Shown here: positions 26,217-34,677 of the stretch, in pieces
How positions within the stretch are numbered: the stretch's first letter is position 1
Layout: each line of letters opens with the position of its first letter
Source of the DNA: Pseudomonas sp. Z8(2022)
Lineage (GTDB): Bacteria > Pseudomonadota > Gammaproteobacteria > Pseudomonadales > Pseudomonadaceae
Assembly (NCBI RefSeq): GCF_025837155.1
Contig: NZ_CP107549.1
Span: forward strand, 372,001-436,000
Reading direction: 5' to 3'
Length of the DNA: 64,000 nucleotides
Notes under the pieces: model-generated
The model's input: the letters and a program-made list of their open reading frames with translations, nothing else
What the model was told of the DNA's origin: nothing
The model's database searches: none
Position numbers and translations under genes: made by a program

Positions 26217-27600
26217 GGCCGCTCTCCAGCCAGCTCAACGGCGCGCTGTCACCATGCGGCAGGCCCAGGGCGGCGAGTGCCTGATGCCAGTCGGCCAGGC
26301 GTGCGCTGTCCAGGCTCTCACCGGGTGCGGGGGGCAGTAGCCAGATGCGCGTGGCGGCAGCCGCGCGGGCCAGTTCGCCGAGCAGCGCCAGAGTGCCGCG
26401 ATCCGGCGAGCGCCGCGGGTCGCAGACGATGGCCAGGCGCTCAGGGGGGAAGCGGGTCAGTTGCTCGAGCAATTGCCGGCGTTGCTCGCGGCTGTCGATC
26501 ACTCCGGCATCGGCTACGCCCTTTGGCAAGGGCGCCGGTGGCCAGGGGCGACGGTCGTCCAGCTCCAGGCCGAGCAGCAGGGCGCCGCTGCCGGATTGAG
26601 TGTTGGCGCCGCCTTGCGGTTGATGCAGCGCTGCCGGGGCCAGATCGCAAACGCCGAGGCGTTCGCTGTCCGGCTGCAGACGCTGGCGCAGCACCTCGTA
26701 GCCGGACAGTCCGAGATCCAGGTGCAGTGCGTTCTTGCCAGCCTGCCAGCACCACAGGCACAGCAGCGCCAGCAGCAGACGCGGCAGCAGGCCGTAGACC
26801 AGCACCACGCCGATCAGCCAGCCGGCCCAGCTCTGGCGCGCGCCTTCGCTGGCGATGGCGGCATCACCGCTGGCGCGGATGGTGTCGATATCCGGCAGGC
26901 TGAAACCGAGCAGGGCGGGCAGGGCGCCGATGGCCTGGGTCAGGGCGATGAAGGTGTCGCCGCCGAGGATGGTGGTTTCCCAGACGAAACCGTAGCGGCG
27001 TGTGGCAAGCAACAGCAGCAGGGTGGCCAGGGCCGCAAGCATGGCCAGCGCCCACAGGCCGTTGACCAGCAGGCCCAGGCCCCAGCGGGTCAGGCGCTGG
27101 CGTTGCAGCATCAACAGCAGGGCCGGGGCCAGTTGCGCGGCTCTGGCATCGCGCGCGAGCTTCTCGCTGAGCCACAGCCACAGACGACCGAGTGCGCCGG
27201 GGTGATCGCGACTCAGCAGCAGGCCGAGCAACCAGCCGAACAGCATCAACAGATTGAGCCCGAGCAGGCTGCCCAGGGCCCAGAACACGTTGACCGGTTG
27301 GCGCCCGTCGCCAAGCGCTGCCAGAGCCAGGCCGGCGCCGCTGAGCAGCGCCAGCAGAACGAGCAGCAGAACTGCCAGGCGTGCGCCTTGCAGCCAGTGC
27401 AGCAGCGCCTGCCACTGACCATCGCGGCGAGCCAGAAGCAGGGCGCGATGCTGGATGCGTTCGGCCAGCTCGCCCTGCCCAGCGCGGGCCAGGCGATTGG
27501 CCTCGGCGTCTTCGAGCGGGCCGGCGTGCTCTTCGCGCAGGCGAATGGTCTCGCTGAGCCAGAGGCGTTGGAACGGCGTAGGGGAGGAGGCGTCTGTCAC
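26209..27600 (-). CDS. DUF2868 family membrane protein
   Basis: 463 residues. Several membrane helices occur: about 70-95, 103-130, 175-200 and 260-285. The middle and end are soluble, the latter rich in LLLGLELDDRRPW-type segments. DUF2868 proteins have no assigned function but are regularly encoded with a DUF3482 GTPase; the 8-bp overlap here repeats that. The likely complex is a membrane receptor or scaffold with its GTPase. A 9-bp inverted repeat lies 19 bp upstream of the start (27619-27647). Confidence 0.8.
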   Translation of the reverse strand: MTDASSPTPFQRLWLSETIRLREEHAGPLEDAEANRLARAGQGELAERIQHRALLLARRDGQWQALLHWLQGARLAVLLLVLLALLSGAGLALAALGDGRQPVNVFWALGSLLGLNLLMLFGWLLGLLLSRDHPGALGRLWLWLSEKLARDARAAQLAPALLLMLQRQRLTRWGLGLLVNGLWALAMLAALATLLLLLATRRYGFVWETTILGGDTFIALTQAIGALPALLGFSLPDIDTIRASGDAAIASEGARQSWAGWLIGVVLVYGLLPRLLLALLCLWCWQAGKNALHLDLGLSGYEVLRQRLQPDSERLGVCDLAPAALHQPQGGANTQSGSGALLLGLELDDRRPWPPAPLPKGVADAGVIDSREQRRQLLEQLTRFPPERLAIVCDPRRSPDRGTLALLGELARAAAATRIWLLPPAPGESLDSARLADWHQALAALGLPHGDSAPLSWLESGHD

Positions 27601-27618
27601 GCGGCGTCTCGTCGTTCT

Positions 27619-27647
27619 GATCAGGGGGGTGAGAATAACCCCTGATC
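27619..27647. repeat. Inverted repeat in the DUF2868 leader
   Basis: GATCAGGGG (27619-27627) and CCCCTGATC (27639-27647) are perfect complements separated by 11 nt that include an AT-rich GAATAA. It lies between the divergent DUF2868 and folA genes and could be an operator or an mRNA leader hairpin. Confidence 0.45.
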
Positions 27648-27770
27648 CGCCCTGGTGCGAACCCGGGCGGTTTGCCCGGGCGTGCGGGGCTTGATGAACG
27701 GGCCGTTGATGTCGGCAGCCTGGCGGCGACGGGGCAGGCCACAGGTGGGCTGCGGGTGCGCCGGGCGCTC

Positions 27771-27779
27771 TGCTATGCT
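27771..27779 (+). promoter_or_regulatory. Extended -10 promoter of folA
   Basis: TGC-TATGCT is an extended -10 (TGn + hexamer at 27774-27779) ending 7 nt before the folA ATG. No -35 is evident and there is no Shine-Dalgarno, so the transcript may start at the start codon. Confidence 0.45.
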
Positions 27780-27786
27780 CGCGGCC

Positions 27787-28305
27787 ATGAAAACCACACT
27801 ACCCCTTTCTCTTATCGCTGCTCTCGCGCGCAACCGCGTGATCGGTCGCGACAATCAACTGCCCTGGCACCTGCCGGCGGATCTCAGGCATTTCAAGGCC
27901 ATGACCCTGGGCAAGCCGATCATCATGGGGCGCAAGACCTGGGATTCACTCGGCCGCCCGCTGCCGGGGCGGCTCAATATCGTGGTCAGCCGCCAGCCCG
28001 GCCTGACGCTTGAGGGCGCCGAAGTATTCGCCACCCTGGATGCGGCCATCGAGCGGGCTGACGCCTGGGCGCGCGAGAAGGACGCCGAAGAGCTGATGCT
28101 GATAGGCGGCGCGCAACTCTACGAACTGGGGCTGGCGCAGGCCGATCGCCTGTATCTGACGCGGGTGGGGCTCGAGCCGGAAGGTGACGCCTTCTTCCCG
28201 GAAATAGACGAGGCGGTCTGGCACATGACCTCCAGCGTCGAGCATGCGGCCGCTGCCGAGATGCCGTTCCATGCCTTCGAGGTGTGGGAACGGCGCGGCG
28301 CATAA
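27787..28305 (+). CDS. folA: Dihydrofolate reductase
   Basis: 172 residues. Typical motifs are LIAALARNRVIGRDNQLPWH near the N-terminus, GRKTWDSLGRPLPGR (about 43-57) and IGGAQLYELGL (about 103). It reduces dihydrofolate to tetrahydrofolate with NADPH and is the target of trimethoprim. The ATG at 27787 is chosen as it begins the conserved strand; the frame is open upstream from 27655. It works with thyA, 3 kb upstream on the same strand, with the GTPase/DUF2868 pair between on the other strand. Confidence 0.96.
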   Translation: MKTTLPLSLIAALARNRVIGRDNQLPWHLPADLRHFKAMTLGKPIIMGRKTWDSLGRPLPGRLNIVVSRQPGLTLEGAEVFATLDAAIERADAWAREKDAEELMLIGGAQLYELGLAQADRLYLTRVGLEPEGDAFFPEIDEAVWHMTSSVEHAAAAEMPFHAFEVWERRGA

Positions 28306-28412
28306 GAATAACGACCTATCCGGCCGTCTCTGCCGCCTGATTCTCCAGTGCGCGGGACGGCCATTGCCTTGCTGCTGCCGTATTTTCTCTGAATCTTGCT
28401 GCAGGTATTTCG

Positions 28413-29060
28413 ATGACCGATCAATCGCCCATCGACGCGCGCCCGAACGCCGTCGCCGCACTCTTCGTGCGTCATCCGCTGTGGGAGGATGCACTGGCCT
28501 TGCTGTTCGGCACCGCCCTGGTGGCTCTGGGCATCGCCTTCTACTCGCATGCGGGGTTGCTGACGGGTGGCACCGTCGGCATCGCCTTTCTGGCCAACTA
28601 TCAGGCCGGCTGGCCGTTCGGGCTGGTGTTCTGTCTGGTCAACCTGCCGTTCTACCTGCTTGGTATCTGGCGCATGGGCTGGGGCTTCACCTTGCGCACC
28701 GGCTGCGCGGTGCTGCTGGTTTCACTGCTGGCCGAACTGACGCCGCACTGGGTTTCCTTCGCCCACCTCAGCGCACTCTACGCCACGCTGTTCGGTGGCG
28801 CGGCGATGGGCCTCGGGCTGCTCATGCTGTTTCGTCACCGCGCCAGTCTGGGGGGAGTGAACATTCTCGCCCTGTACATGCAGGAGCGCTTCGGCCTGCG
28901 TGCAGGCGCCGTGCAGATGGCCATCGACGCGGGCATCGTCCTGGCGGCCATCTTCGTGGTGTCGCCGGACAAGGTGCTGCTGTCGGTGCTGGGCGCGGTG
29001 ATGCTCAATCTGGTGCTGGCGATCAATCACCGGACGGATCGTTACGTGGGCGTCAGTTGA
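28413..29060 (+). CDS. YitT family membrane protein
   Basis: 215 residues with five or six membrane helices. Family blocks are GIAFYSHAGLLTGGTVGIAF, a Leu/Pro-rich second helix pair and ASLGGVNILALYMQERFG. This is the short YitT form, without the C-terminal DUF2179 domain seen in Firmicutes. No transport substrate is established. It is separated by 107 bp from folA and followed by a strong terminator. Confidence 0.82.
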   Translation: MTDQSPIDARPNAVAALFVRHPLWEDALALLFGTALVALGIAFYSHAGLLTGGTVGIAFLANYQAGWPFGLVFCLVNLPFYLLGIWRMGWGFTLRTGCAVLLVSLLAELTPHWVSFAHLSALYATLFGGAAMGLGLLMLFRHRASLGGVNILALYMQERFGLRAGAVQMAIDAGIVLAAIFVVSPDKVLLSVLGAVMLNLVLAINHRTDRYVGVS

Positions 29061-29073
29061 GCCCTGCAACGAA

Positions 29074-29114
29074 CGAGGGGCTGTCTCGCTGGAGGCAGCC
29101 CCTCGTCGGGTTTT
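29074..29114 (+). terminator. Intrinsic terminator after the YitT gene
   Basis: CGAGGGGCTG (29074-29083) pairs with CAGCCCCTCG (29096-29105) around a 12-nt loop, with TTTT at 29111-29114. It lies between convergent genes. Confidence 0.82.
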
Positions 29115-29121
29115 GCGACGA

Positions 29122-29649
29122 TCAGATCACTTCGGTGAACTGGATGATCTCGACCCAGTAACCGTCCGGGTCCTTGATGAAGGCGATGTCGCGCATGCGG
29201 CCGTCAGTGAGGCGCTTCTGGAAGTCCACGCCGAGGTCTTCGAAGCGCTGGCAGGCGGCCTTGATGTCCGGTACCGATACGCACAGATGGCCAAAGCCGC
29301 GCGGGTCGCTGTTGCCGCTGTGGTAGGAGAACTCCGGATCCTTCTCGGTGCCGTAGTTGTAGGTCAGCTCCAGCACGCCGGGGATGGATTTGCGCCACTG
29401 ATGGCGTGCGGCCGGGTCAGCCGGGATCTGCGATTTGTCGGCAATCAGGGCCAGGAAGTACAGGCTGAATTCGGCCTCGGGGAAATCCTTCTTCTCCAGC
29501 AGGGTGAAACCCAGCACGCGGGTGTAGAAATCCAGCGACTTTTGCAGATCCTTCACGCGGATCATGGTGTGGTTGTAGACGAAGTCGGCGGTGGCAGCGT
29601 CGGGTTTGGCGGTCACGCCGGGGATGGCGTTGAGCTCGTCGAGGGTCAT
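29122..29649 (-). CDS. gloA: Lactoylglutathione lyase (glyoxalase I, long Zn-type)
   Basis: 175 residues, longer than the 130-residue nickel-type enzymes and close to P. aeruginosa GloA3, a zinc-dependent form. Metal ligands are recognisable in YNHTMIRVKD (His), LELTYNYG (Glu), GFGHLCVSV (His) and YWVEIIQF (Glu). It converts the hemithioacetal of methylglyoxal and glutathione to S-lactoylglutathione. The Met at 29649 is preferred to the upstream Met at 29661 because GGAG lies 7 nt before it and inside the longer reading. Convergent with the YitT gene. Confidence 0.92.
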   Translation of the reverse strand: MTLDELNAIPGVTAKPDAATADFVYNHTMIRVKDLQKSLDFYTRVLGFTLLEKKDFPEAEFSLYFLALIADKSQIPADPAARHQWRKSIPGVLELTYNYGTEKDPEFSYHSGNSDPRGFGHLCVSVPDIKAACQRFEDLGVDFQKRLTDGRMRDIAFIKDPDGYWVEIIQFTEVI

Positions 29650-29790
29650 GGGATTCTCCATCAGGCGGGAAAAAGACTGTATCTGCCTAGATGGCCTCGA
29701 AATGTGCTTTTTTCAAGGGACAGACGGTAAGCCTTTGCCTTAGTAAGCCTGTCGCCTTCTATTCAGAGCAGCGGTGATGTCGGGTTTGTT

Positions 29791-29856
29791 GTAGGAGCGG
29801 CTTTAGCCGCGATTGACCTGGAGACGCAAAAGCATCGTGGCTGAAGCCGCTTCTAC
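29791..29856. repeat. REP pair (GTAGGAGCGGCTTTAGCCGC family), inverted
   Basis: The unit at 29791-29813 is met by its inverse (TCGTGGCTGAAGCCGCTTCTAC) at 29835-29856, a REPIN-like arrangement in the gap between gloA and the phosphodiesterase gene. The rest of this 233-bp gap shows nothing I can name. Confidence 0.8.
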
Positions 29857-29882
29857 GGCTCGTGCCAGCGTGCAGGGTGGCT

Positions 29883-30341
29883 TCAGACCAGCAGCGTGAT
29901 CAGCTCGGCGCGTGCCCGGTCATCCTCGATATGCAGGATGCCCACACCGACACGCAGCTTGAAACGCCTTGGCCCGGCGCTGCCCGGATTGAGGTAGAGC
30001 ACGCCGTCACGTACCTCGTGCAGCGGTTTGTGCGAATGGCCGGCGATTACCACGTCGATGCCTGCTGCCTTGGGATCAATGGCCAGCTGCTTGAGGTCAT
30101 GCAGTACATAGAGGTTGACCGCGCCGAAGCGCAGGGTCAGGTTTTCCGGAATCGCATCGGCCCAGGCGGCCTGGTCGTTGTTGCCACGCACTACCGACAG
30201 CGGTGCGATGCGTCCCAGTTCGGCAAGAATGGACGGCCCGCCGATATCGCCGGCGTGAATCAGATGATCGACGCCCTGCAATGCCGCCAGTGCTTCGGGC
30301 CGCAGCAGGTTGTGGGTGTCGGCGATCAGGCCGATGCGCAT
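29883..30341 (-). CDS. YfcE/MJ0936-type metallophosphodiesterase
   Basis: 152 residues of the calcineurin-like phosphoesterase fold. Metal ligands are seen in IADTHN (D and H), HAGDIGG, RGNNDQ and AGHSHKP. Small single-domain enzymes of this kind hydrolyse cyclic or linear phosphodiesters with two divalent metals; the true substrate is unknown. The start at 30341 has GGGAGAG upstream and begins the conserved strand MRIGLIADTH; the longer reading from 30386 has no support. Confidence 0.85.
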   Translation of the reverse strand: MRIGLIADTHNLLRPEALAALQGVDHLIHAGDIGGPSILAELGRIAPLSVVRGNNDQAAWADAIPENLTLRFGAVNLYVLHDLKQLAIDPKAAGIDVVIAGHSHKPLHEVRDGVLYLNPGSAGPRRFKLRVGVGILHIEDDRARAELITLLV

Positions 30342-30414
30342 GGGACTCTCCCGTGATGAGCGAGAAGCCAGCTTGCGGCCGAACACGCCTCAATGCAAAA
30401 CCTGCGGGCAATAA

Positions 30415-30440
30415 AAAGCCCGGCACCATGGCCGGGCTTT
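30415..30440 (-). terminator. Intrinsic terminator of ilvD
   Basis: AAAGCCCGGC (30415-30424) pairs with GCCGGGCTTT (30431-30440). On the minus strand the stem is followed by a T run (complement of 30413-30417). Confidence 0.88.
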
Positions 30441-30455
30441 CATCTGCTGCAGCGA

Positions 30456-32294
30456 TCAGCCGTCGAGCAGCGCCTTGTTGCGCACCGCGCCCTTGTCGGC
30501 GCTGGTGGCGAGCAGGGCGTAGGCTTTCAGGGCGGTGGTCACCTTGCGTGCGCGCGGTTGCGCCGGCTTCCAGCCTTTCTTGTCCTGTTCGGCGCGGCGG
30601 GCGGCCAGTTCTTCATCGCTGACCAGCAGGTTGATGCTGCGGTTGGGGATGTCGATGAGGATCTTGTCGCCGTCGTTGACCAGGGCGATGGCGCCGCCCG
30701 AGGCGGCTTCCGGCGAGGCGTGACCGATGGACAGGCCCGACGTGCCACCGGAGAAACGGCCGTCGGTGAGCAGGGCGCAGGCCTTGCCCAGGCCCTTGGA
30801 CTTCAGGTAGCTGGTCGGGTAGAGCATTTCCTGCATGCCCGGGCCGCCCTTTGGGCCTTCGTAGCGGATGATGACGATATCGCCGGCTTTCACCTCGTCG
30901 CCGAGGATGCCCTTGACCGCGCTGTCCTGGCTCTCGAACACCTTGGCGGTGCCTTCGAATACGTGGATCGACTCGTCGACGCCGGCGGTCTTCACCACGC
31001 AGCCGTCGAGGGCGATGTTGCCGTACAGCACGGCCAGGCCGCCTTCCTGCGAGTAGGCGTGCTCGACGCTGCGGATACAGCCGTTCTCACGGTCGACGTC
31101 CAGGCTCGGCCAGCGGGTGCTCTGGCTGAACGCGGTCTGGGTGGGGATGCCGGCAGGGCCTGCCTTGAAGAAGTGGTGAACCGCTTCGTCCCTGGTCTGG
31201 GTGATGTCCCACTGGGCGATGGCTTCGGCCATGTTCGGGCTGTGTACGGTCGCTACGTCCGTGTGCAGCAGGCCGCCGCGGGCCAGTTCGCCGAGGATGG
31301 AGAAGATGCCGCCGGCGCGATGCACGTCTTCCATGTGGTACTTCTGGATGTTCGGCGCCACCTTGCACAGCTGCGGCACCTTGCGCGACAGGCGATCGAT
31401 GTCGCGCAGATCGAACGGCACTTCCGCCTCCTGCGCAGCGGCCAGCAGGTGCAGGATGGTGTTGGTCGAACCGCCCATGGCGATGTCCAGCATCATGGCG
31501 TTCTCGAACGCCTTGACGTTGGCGATGTTGCGCGGCAGTACCGACTCGTCGCCTTTCCCGTAGTAGCGCTGGCACAGCTCGACAGCCAGGCGGCCGGCGC
31601 GCAGGAACAGCTGCTCGCGGTCGCTGTGGGTGGCCAGGGTCGAGCCGTTGCCCGGCAGGGACAGGCCCAGGGCCTCGGTCAAGCAGTTCATCGAGTTGGC
31701 GGTGAACATGCCGGAGCAGCTGCCGCAGGTCGGGCAGGCGCTGCGCTCGTATTCGGCGACTTTTTCGTCGGAGGCGCTGGAGTCGGCAGCGATCACCATG
31801 GCGTCGACCAGGTCCAGGCCGTGGCTGGCCAGCTTGGTCTTGCCGGCTTCCATCGGGCCGCCGGAGACGAAGACCACCGGGATGTTCAGGCGCAGGGCGG
31901 CCATCAGCATGCCGGGGGTGATCTTGTCGCAGTTGGAGATGCAGACGATGGCGTCGGCGCAGTGGGCGTTGACCATGTACTCCACGGAGTCGGCGATGAT
32001 CTCGCGGCTCGGCAGCGAATAGAGCATGCCGTCGTGGCCCATGGCGATGCCGTCGTCGACGGCGATGGTGTTGAATTCCTTGGCCACGCCGCCGGCTTTC
32101 TCGATCTCGCGGGCTACCAGTTGGCCCAGGTCCTTCAGGTGCACGTGGCCGGGCACGAACTGGGTGAAGGAGTTGGCGATGGCGATGATCGGTTTCTTGA
32201 AGTCTTCGTCCTTCATCCCGGTGGCGCGCCACAGAGCGCGGGCGCCGGCCATGTTGCGGCCGTGGGTGGAGGTCTTCGAGCGGTAATCGGGCAT
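30456..32294 (-). CDS. ilvD: Dihydroxy-acid dehydratase
   Basis: 612 residues, the usual long form. Iron-sulfur ligands are in [10 protein letters not shown] and [12 protein letters not shown]; an SGGT-type signature is present. It dehydrates dihydroxyisovalerate and dihydroxymethylvalerate in valine/leucine and isoleucine synthesis, so it shares a pathway with ilvA (14212). The start at 32294 begins [20 protein letters not shown], typical of the family. The 218-bp gap upstream (32295-32512) holds no recognised gene. Confidence 0.97.
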   Translation of the reverse strand: MPDYRSKTSTHGRNMAGARALWRATGMKDEDFKKPIIAIANSFTQFVPGHVHLKDLGQLVAREIEKAGGVAKEFNTIAVDDGIAMGHDGMLYSLPSREIIADSVEYMVNAHCADAIVCISNCDKITPGMLMAALRLNIPVVFVSGGPMEAGKTKLASHGLDLVDAMVIAADSSASDEKVAEYERSACPTCGSCSGMFTANSMNCLTEALGLSLPGNGSTLATHSDREQLFLRAGRLAVELCQRYYGKGDESVLPRNIANVKAFENAMMLDIAMGGSTNTILHLLAAAQEAEVPFDLRDIDRLSRKVPQLCKVAPNIQKYHMEDVHRAGGIFSILGELARGGLLHTDVATVHSPNMAEAIAQWDITQTRDEAVHHFFKAGPAGIPTQTAFSQSTRWPSLDVDRENGCIRSVEHAYSQEGGLAVLYGNIALDGCVVKTAGVDESIHVFEGTAKVFESQDSAVKGILGDEVKAGDIVIIRYEGPKGGPGMQEMLYPTSYLKSKGLGKACALLTDGRFSGGTSGLSIGHASPEAASGGAIALVNDGDKILIDIPNRSINLLVSDEELAARRAEQDKKGWKPAQPRARKVTTALKAYALLATSADKGAVRNKALLDG

Positions 32295-32512
32295 GACGGT
32301 ATTCCTGCGACTAATTCGGTTATGTGTGCGGTGAGCGTCGTCGAGCGGCAGATCGCCGCGGTGTCAGGAGGCTGCATGACGAAACGGGATCACCGTTCGT
32401 ACGGCCGGGGCTCACGGGCCCGCCGGAGGATTTCTGGCGAGGAATGCTGCGATTCTACGCCCGCCGAGGCGGGCGGGGAAAGGTCGAAGGTCGAGGCTGC
32501 CCGGGCGGGTGC

Positions 32513-33367
32513 TTACTGAGGAATTTCGATGCCGCGCATGCGTTCGGCGCGGCGACGCAGCAGCTCGATGGTCACCAGCAGGGCGATGGACACCAGAATC
32601 AGCAGCGTGGCGATGGCCAGGATGCTCGGATTGATCTGCTCGCGCAGGCCCGAGAACATCTGCCGCGGGATGGTGCGTTGTTGCGGGCCGGCCATGAACA
32701 GGATCACCACCACTTCATCGAACGAGGTGATGAAGGCGAACAGCGCGCCGGAAATGACCCCGGGGCGGATCAGCGGCATGATCACGTCGAAGAACACGCG
32801 AACAGGCGTGGCGCCCAGATTCAGCGCGGCGCGTGCCAGGCTGTAGTCAAAGCCGGTCAGCGTGGCGGTGACGGTGATGATGACGAAGGGCGTACCCAGC
32901 GCGGCGTGTGCCAGGATCACCCCGAGGTAGCCGCCGGCCAGACCGAGATCCGAATAGAAGAAGAACATGCCGGCTGCGGTGATGATCAGGGGCACGATCA
33001 TCGGCGACAGCAGCAGGGCGGTGATGAAACGACGAAACGGCATCTCATCACGTGCCAGGCCGACAGCAGCGACGGTACCGAGCACGGTGGCAAGGAGAGT
33101 GGAAAAGATGCCGATGAGGAAGCTGTTCTTGATCGCCAGCACCCATTTGGGGTCGTTGAAAACCTCCCGGTACCAGCGCAGCGAATAGGCCTCCGGGTCC
33201 AGCTTGAGCATGCCTTCGGTGAAGCTGAAGAACGGCTCGGAGTTGAACGACAGCGGCACGATCACCAGGATCGGCAGGATCAAAAACAGCAGCACCAGCC
33301 AGGAGCCGGCCTTGAGCAGCCAGTTGCCGAGGTGGTGCCAGAGGCCGTAGTAGGCGGGAATCTTCAT
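32513..33367 (-). CDS. ABC transporter permease, polyamine type (PotC-like)
   Basis: 284 residues with six membrane helices. The permease loop motif is seen as AALNLGATPVRVFFDVIMPL (EAA-like). It belongs to the spermidine/putrescine PotC family of inner-membrane subunits. It lies 7 bp after the larger permease gene and is the last gene of the four-gene operon (ATPase, binding protein, permease, permease). Substrate is inferred from the binding protein. Confidence 0.88.
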   Translation of the reverse strand: MKIPAYYGLWHHLGNWLLKAGSWLVLLFLILPILVIVPLSFNSEPFFSFTEGMLKLDPEAYSLRWYREVFNDPKWVLAIKNSFLIGIFSTLLATVLGTVAAVGLARDEMPFRRFITALLLSPMIVPLIITAAGMFFFYSDLGLAGGYLGVILAHAALGTPFVIITVTATLTGFDYSLARAALNLGATPVRVFFDVIMPLIRPGVISGALFAFITSFDEVVVILFMAGPQQRTIPRQMFSGLREQINPSILAIATLLILVSIALLVTIELLRRRAERMRGIEIPQ

Positions 33368-33374
33368 CGTGTAC

Positions 33375-34631
33375 TTATCCCAACTTGATATTGCTGGCGC
33401 CGACGAAGCGGTCGTACACCCAGTACAGCAGCAGGATCAGCCCCAGCAGCAGCGAGCCGAGCGCGGCGGCCAGCTCCCAGTTGTTCGAGCGCTGCATGTG
33501 GAAGGCGATGATGTTGCTGATCATCTGCCCGTCGGTACCGCCGACCAGCGCCGGGGTGATGTAGTAACCAACCGAAATGATGAACACCAGCAGGGCTCCG
33601 GCGCTGAGACCGGGCAGGGTCATCGGGAAATAGATGCGGATGAACGCCGGGATCGGCTTGTCGCCGAGGCTGAGCGCGGCGCGCATGTAGCTGGGGTCGA
33701 TGCTGCGCATGACGCTGTACAGCGGCAGGATCATGAACGGCAGCAGGATATGGGTCATGGCCACCACGGTGGCGAACGAGGTGTAGAGCATCTCGAAGGG
33801 TTGGCGGGTGAGGCCGATGCCCATGAGGAAGGAGTTGATCACGCCGTTGGTCTGCAGCAGCGCGATCCAGGCGGTGGTGCGCACCAGCAGCGACGTCCAG
33901 AACGGCAGCAGCACCAGAACCAGCAGCAGGTTGGCGCGGTTCGACGGCAGGCCGGCCAGGTAGTAGGCCAGCGGATAGCCGAGCAGGGCGCAGAGCAGTG
34001 TGATGACCAGCGCCATGCTCAGGGTCTTGGAATACAGTTGCAGGTAGATCTGCGTGTCCTGGCGCACCTGGATGCCCTCGTCGGGGTGCATCTCCAGGTC
34101 CAGTGCGGTCAGGTAGTAGTCGTAGGTATAGACCTTGCCGGCACGCTCGATGGCGTACCACAGCTCGGGTTTGCTCCAGTTGCGATGGGCATCGAGCAGC
34201 GTCTGTATGCCCTGGGTCTGCAGCTTCTGTTCGTCCAGCCGGCCGACACGGCGGGCGGTGGATTTGACCACGCTGGACATGCCGGTATAGGCGCGGTTGA
34301 ACTCTTCGGACAGCTTGCCGGACAGGCGTTGTTCGTTGAGCCCGTGCAGTTCCGTGACGAAGACCTGCAGGGTCTTTTCGTCCGGCAGTTGCTTGTGATC
34401 TTCCCAGCGCTCGAGTTCGGCCAGGGTCAGGGGAATCAGTTCGGCCACGGTCGGGTGGTACACGCTGCGCCACAACATGGTGCCGATCGGAACGACGAAG
34501 GTCACGAGGATGAACAGCAGCAGGGGCGCCACGAAGGCAAACGCCAGCAGCCGTTTGCGGCGATGGGCCGTGGCGGCCTGGTGGGCCTCGCCGACGGTCA
34601 GGGAATGCAGAAGTGCACTGCGGGCAGGCAT
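33375..34631 (-). CDS. ABC transporter permease, polyamine type, with a large periplasmic insert
   Basis: 418 residues, over 100 longer than PotB-type permeases. A helix at about 25-50 is followed by a soluble, charged insert of roughly 140 residues (about 55-205, including LAELERWEDHKQLP and NWSKPELWYAIERA). Then comes the normal membrane core with the EAA-like loop AALSLGDKPIPAFIRIYFPM. Other PotB-type permeases lack the insert, which should lie on the periplasmic side and could touch the binding protein. AAGGAGAG precedes the start. The binding-protein gene is 46 bp upstream, with a hairpin in the gap. Confidence 0.87.
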   Translation of the reverse strand: MPARSALLHSLTVGEAHQAATAHRRKRLLAFAFVAPLLLFILVTFVVPIGTMLWRSVYHPTVAELIPLTLAELERWEDHKQLPDEKTLQVFVTELHGLNEQRLSGKLSEEFNRAYTGMSSVVKSTARRVGRLDEQKLQTQGIQTLLDAHRNWSKPELWYAIERAGKVYTYDYYLTALDLEMHPDEGIQVRQDTQIYLQLYSKTLSMALVITLLCALLGYPLAYYLAGLPSNRANLLLVLVLLPFWTSLLVRTTAWIALLQTNGVINSFLMGIGLTRQPFEMLYTSFATVVAMTHILLPFMILPLYSVMRSIDPSYMRAALSLGDKPIPAFIRIYFPMTLPGLSAGALLVFIISVGYYITPALVGGTDGQMISNIIAFHMQRSNNWELAAALGSLLLGLILLLYWVYDRFVGASNIKLG

Positions 34632-34643
34632 TTTCTCTCCTTG

Positions 34644-34670
34644 GCCGCCTCGCCCGTTGGGCGAGGCGGC
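34644..34670 (-). terminator. Intra-operon hairpin after the binding-protein gene
   Basis: GCCGCCTCGCC (34644-34654) and GGCGAGGCGGC (34660-34670) form a perfect 11-bp stem with a 5-nt loop, between the binding-protein stop and the first permease start. It has no U tract, and suits 3'-end protection or partial termination that would favour the binding protein over the permeases. Confidence 0.65.
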
Positions 34671-34677
34671 GACTGCG

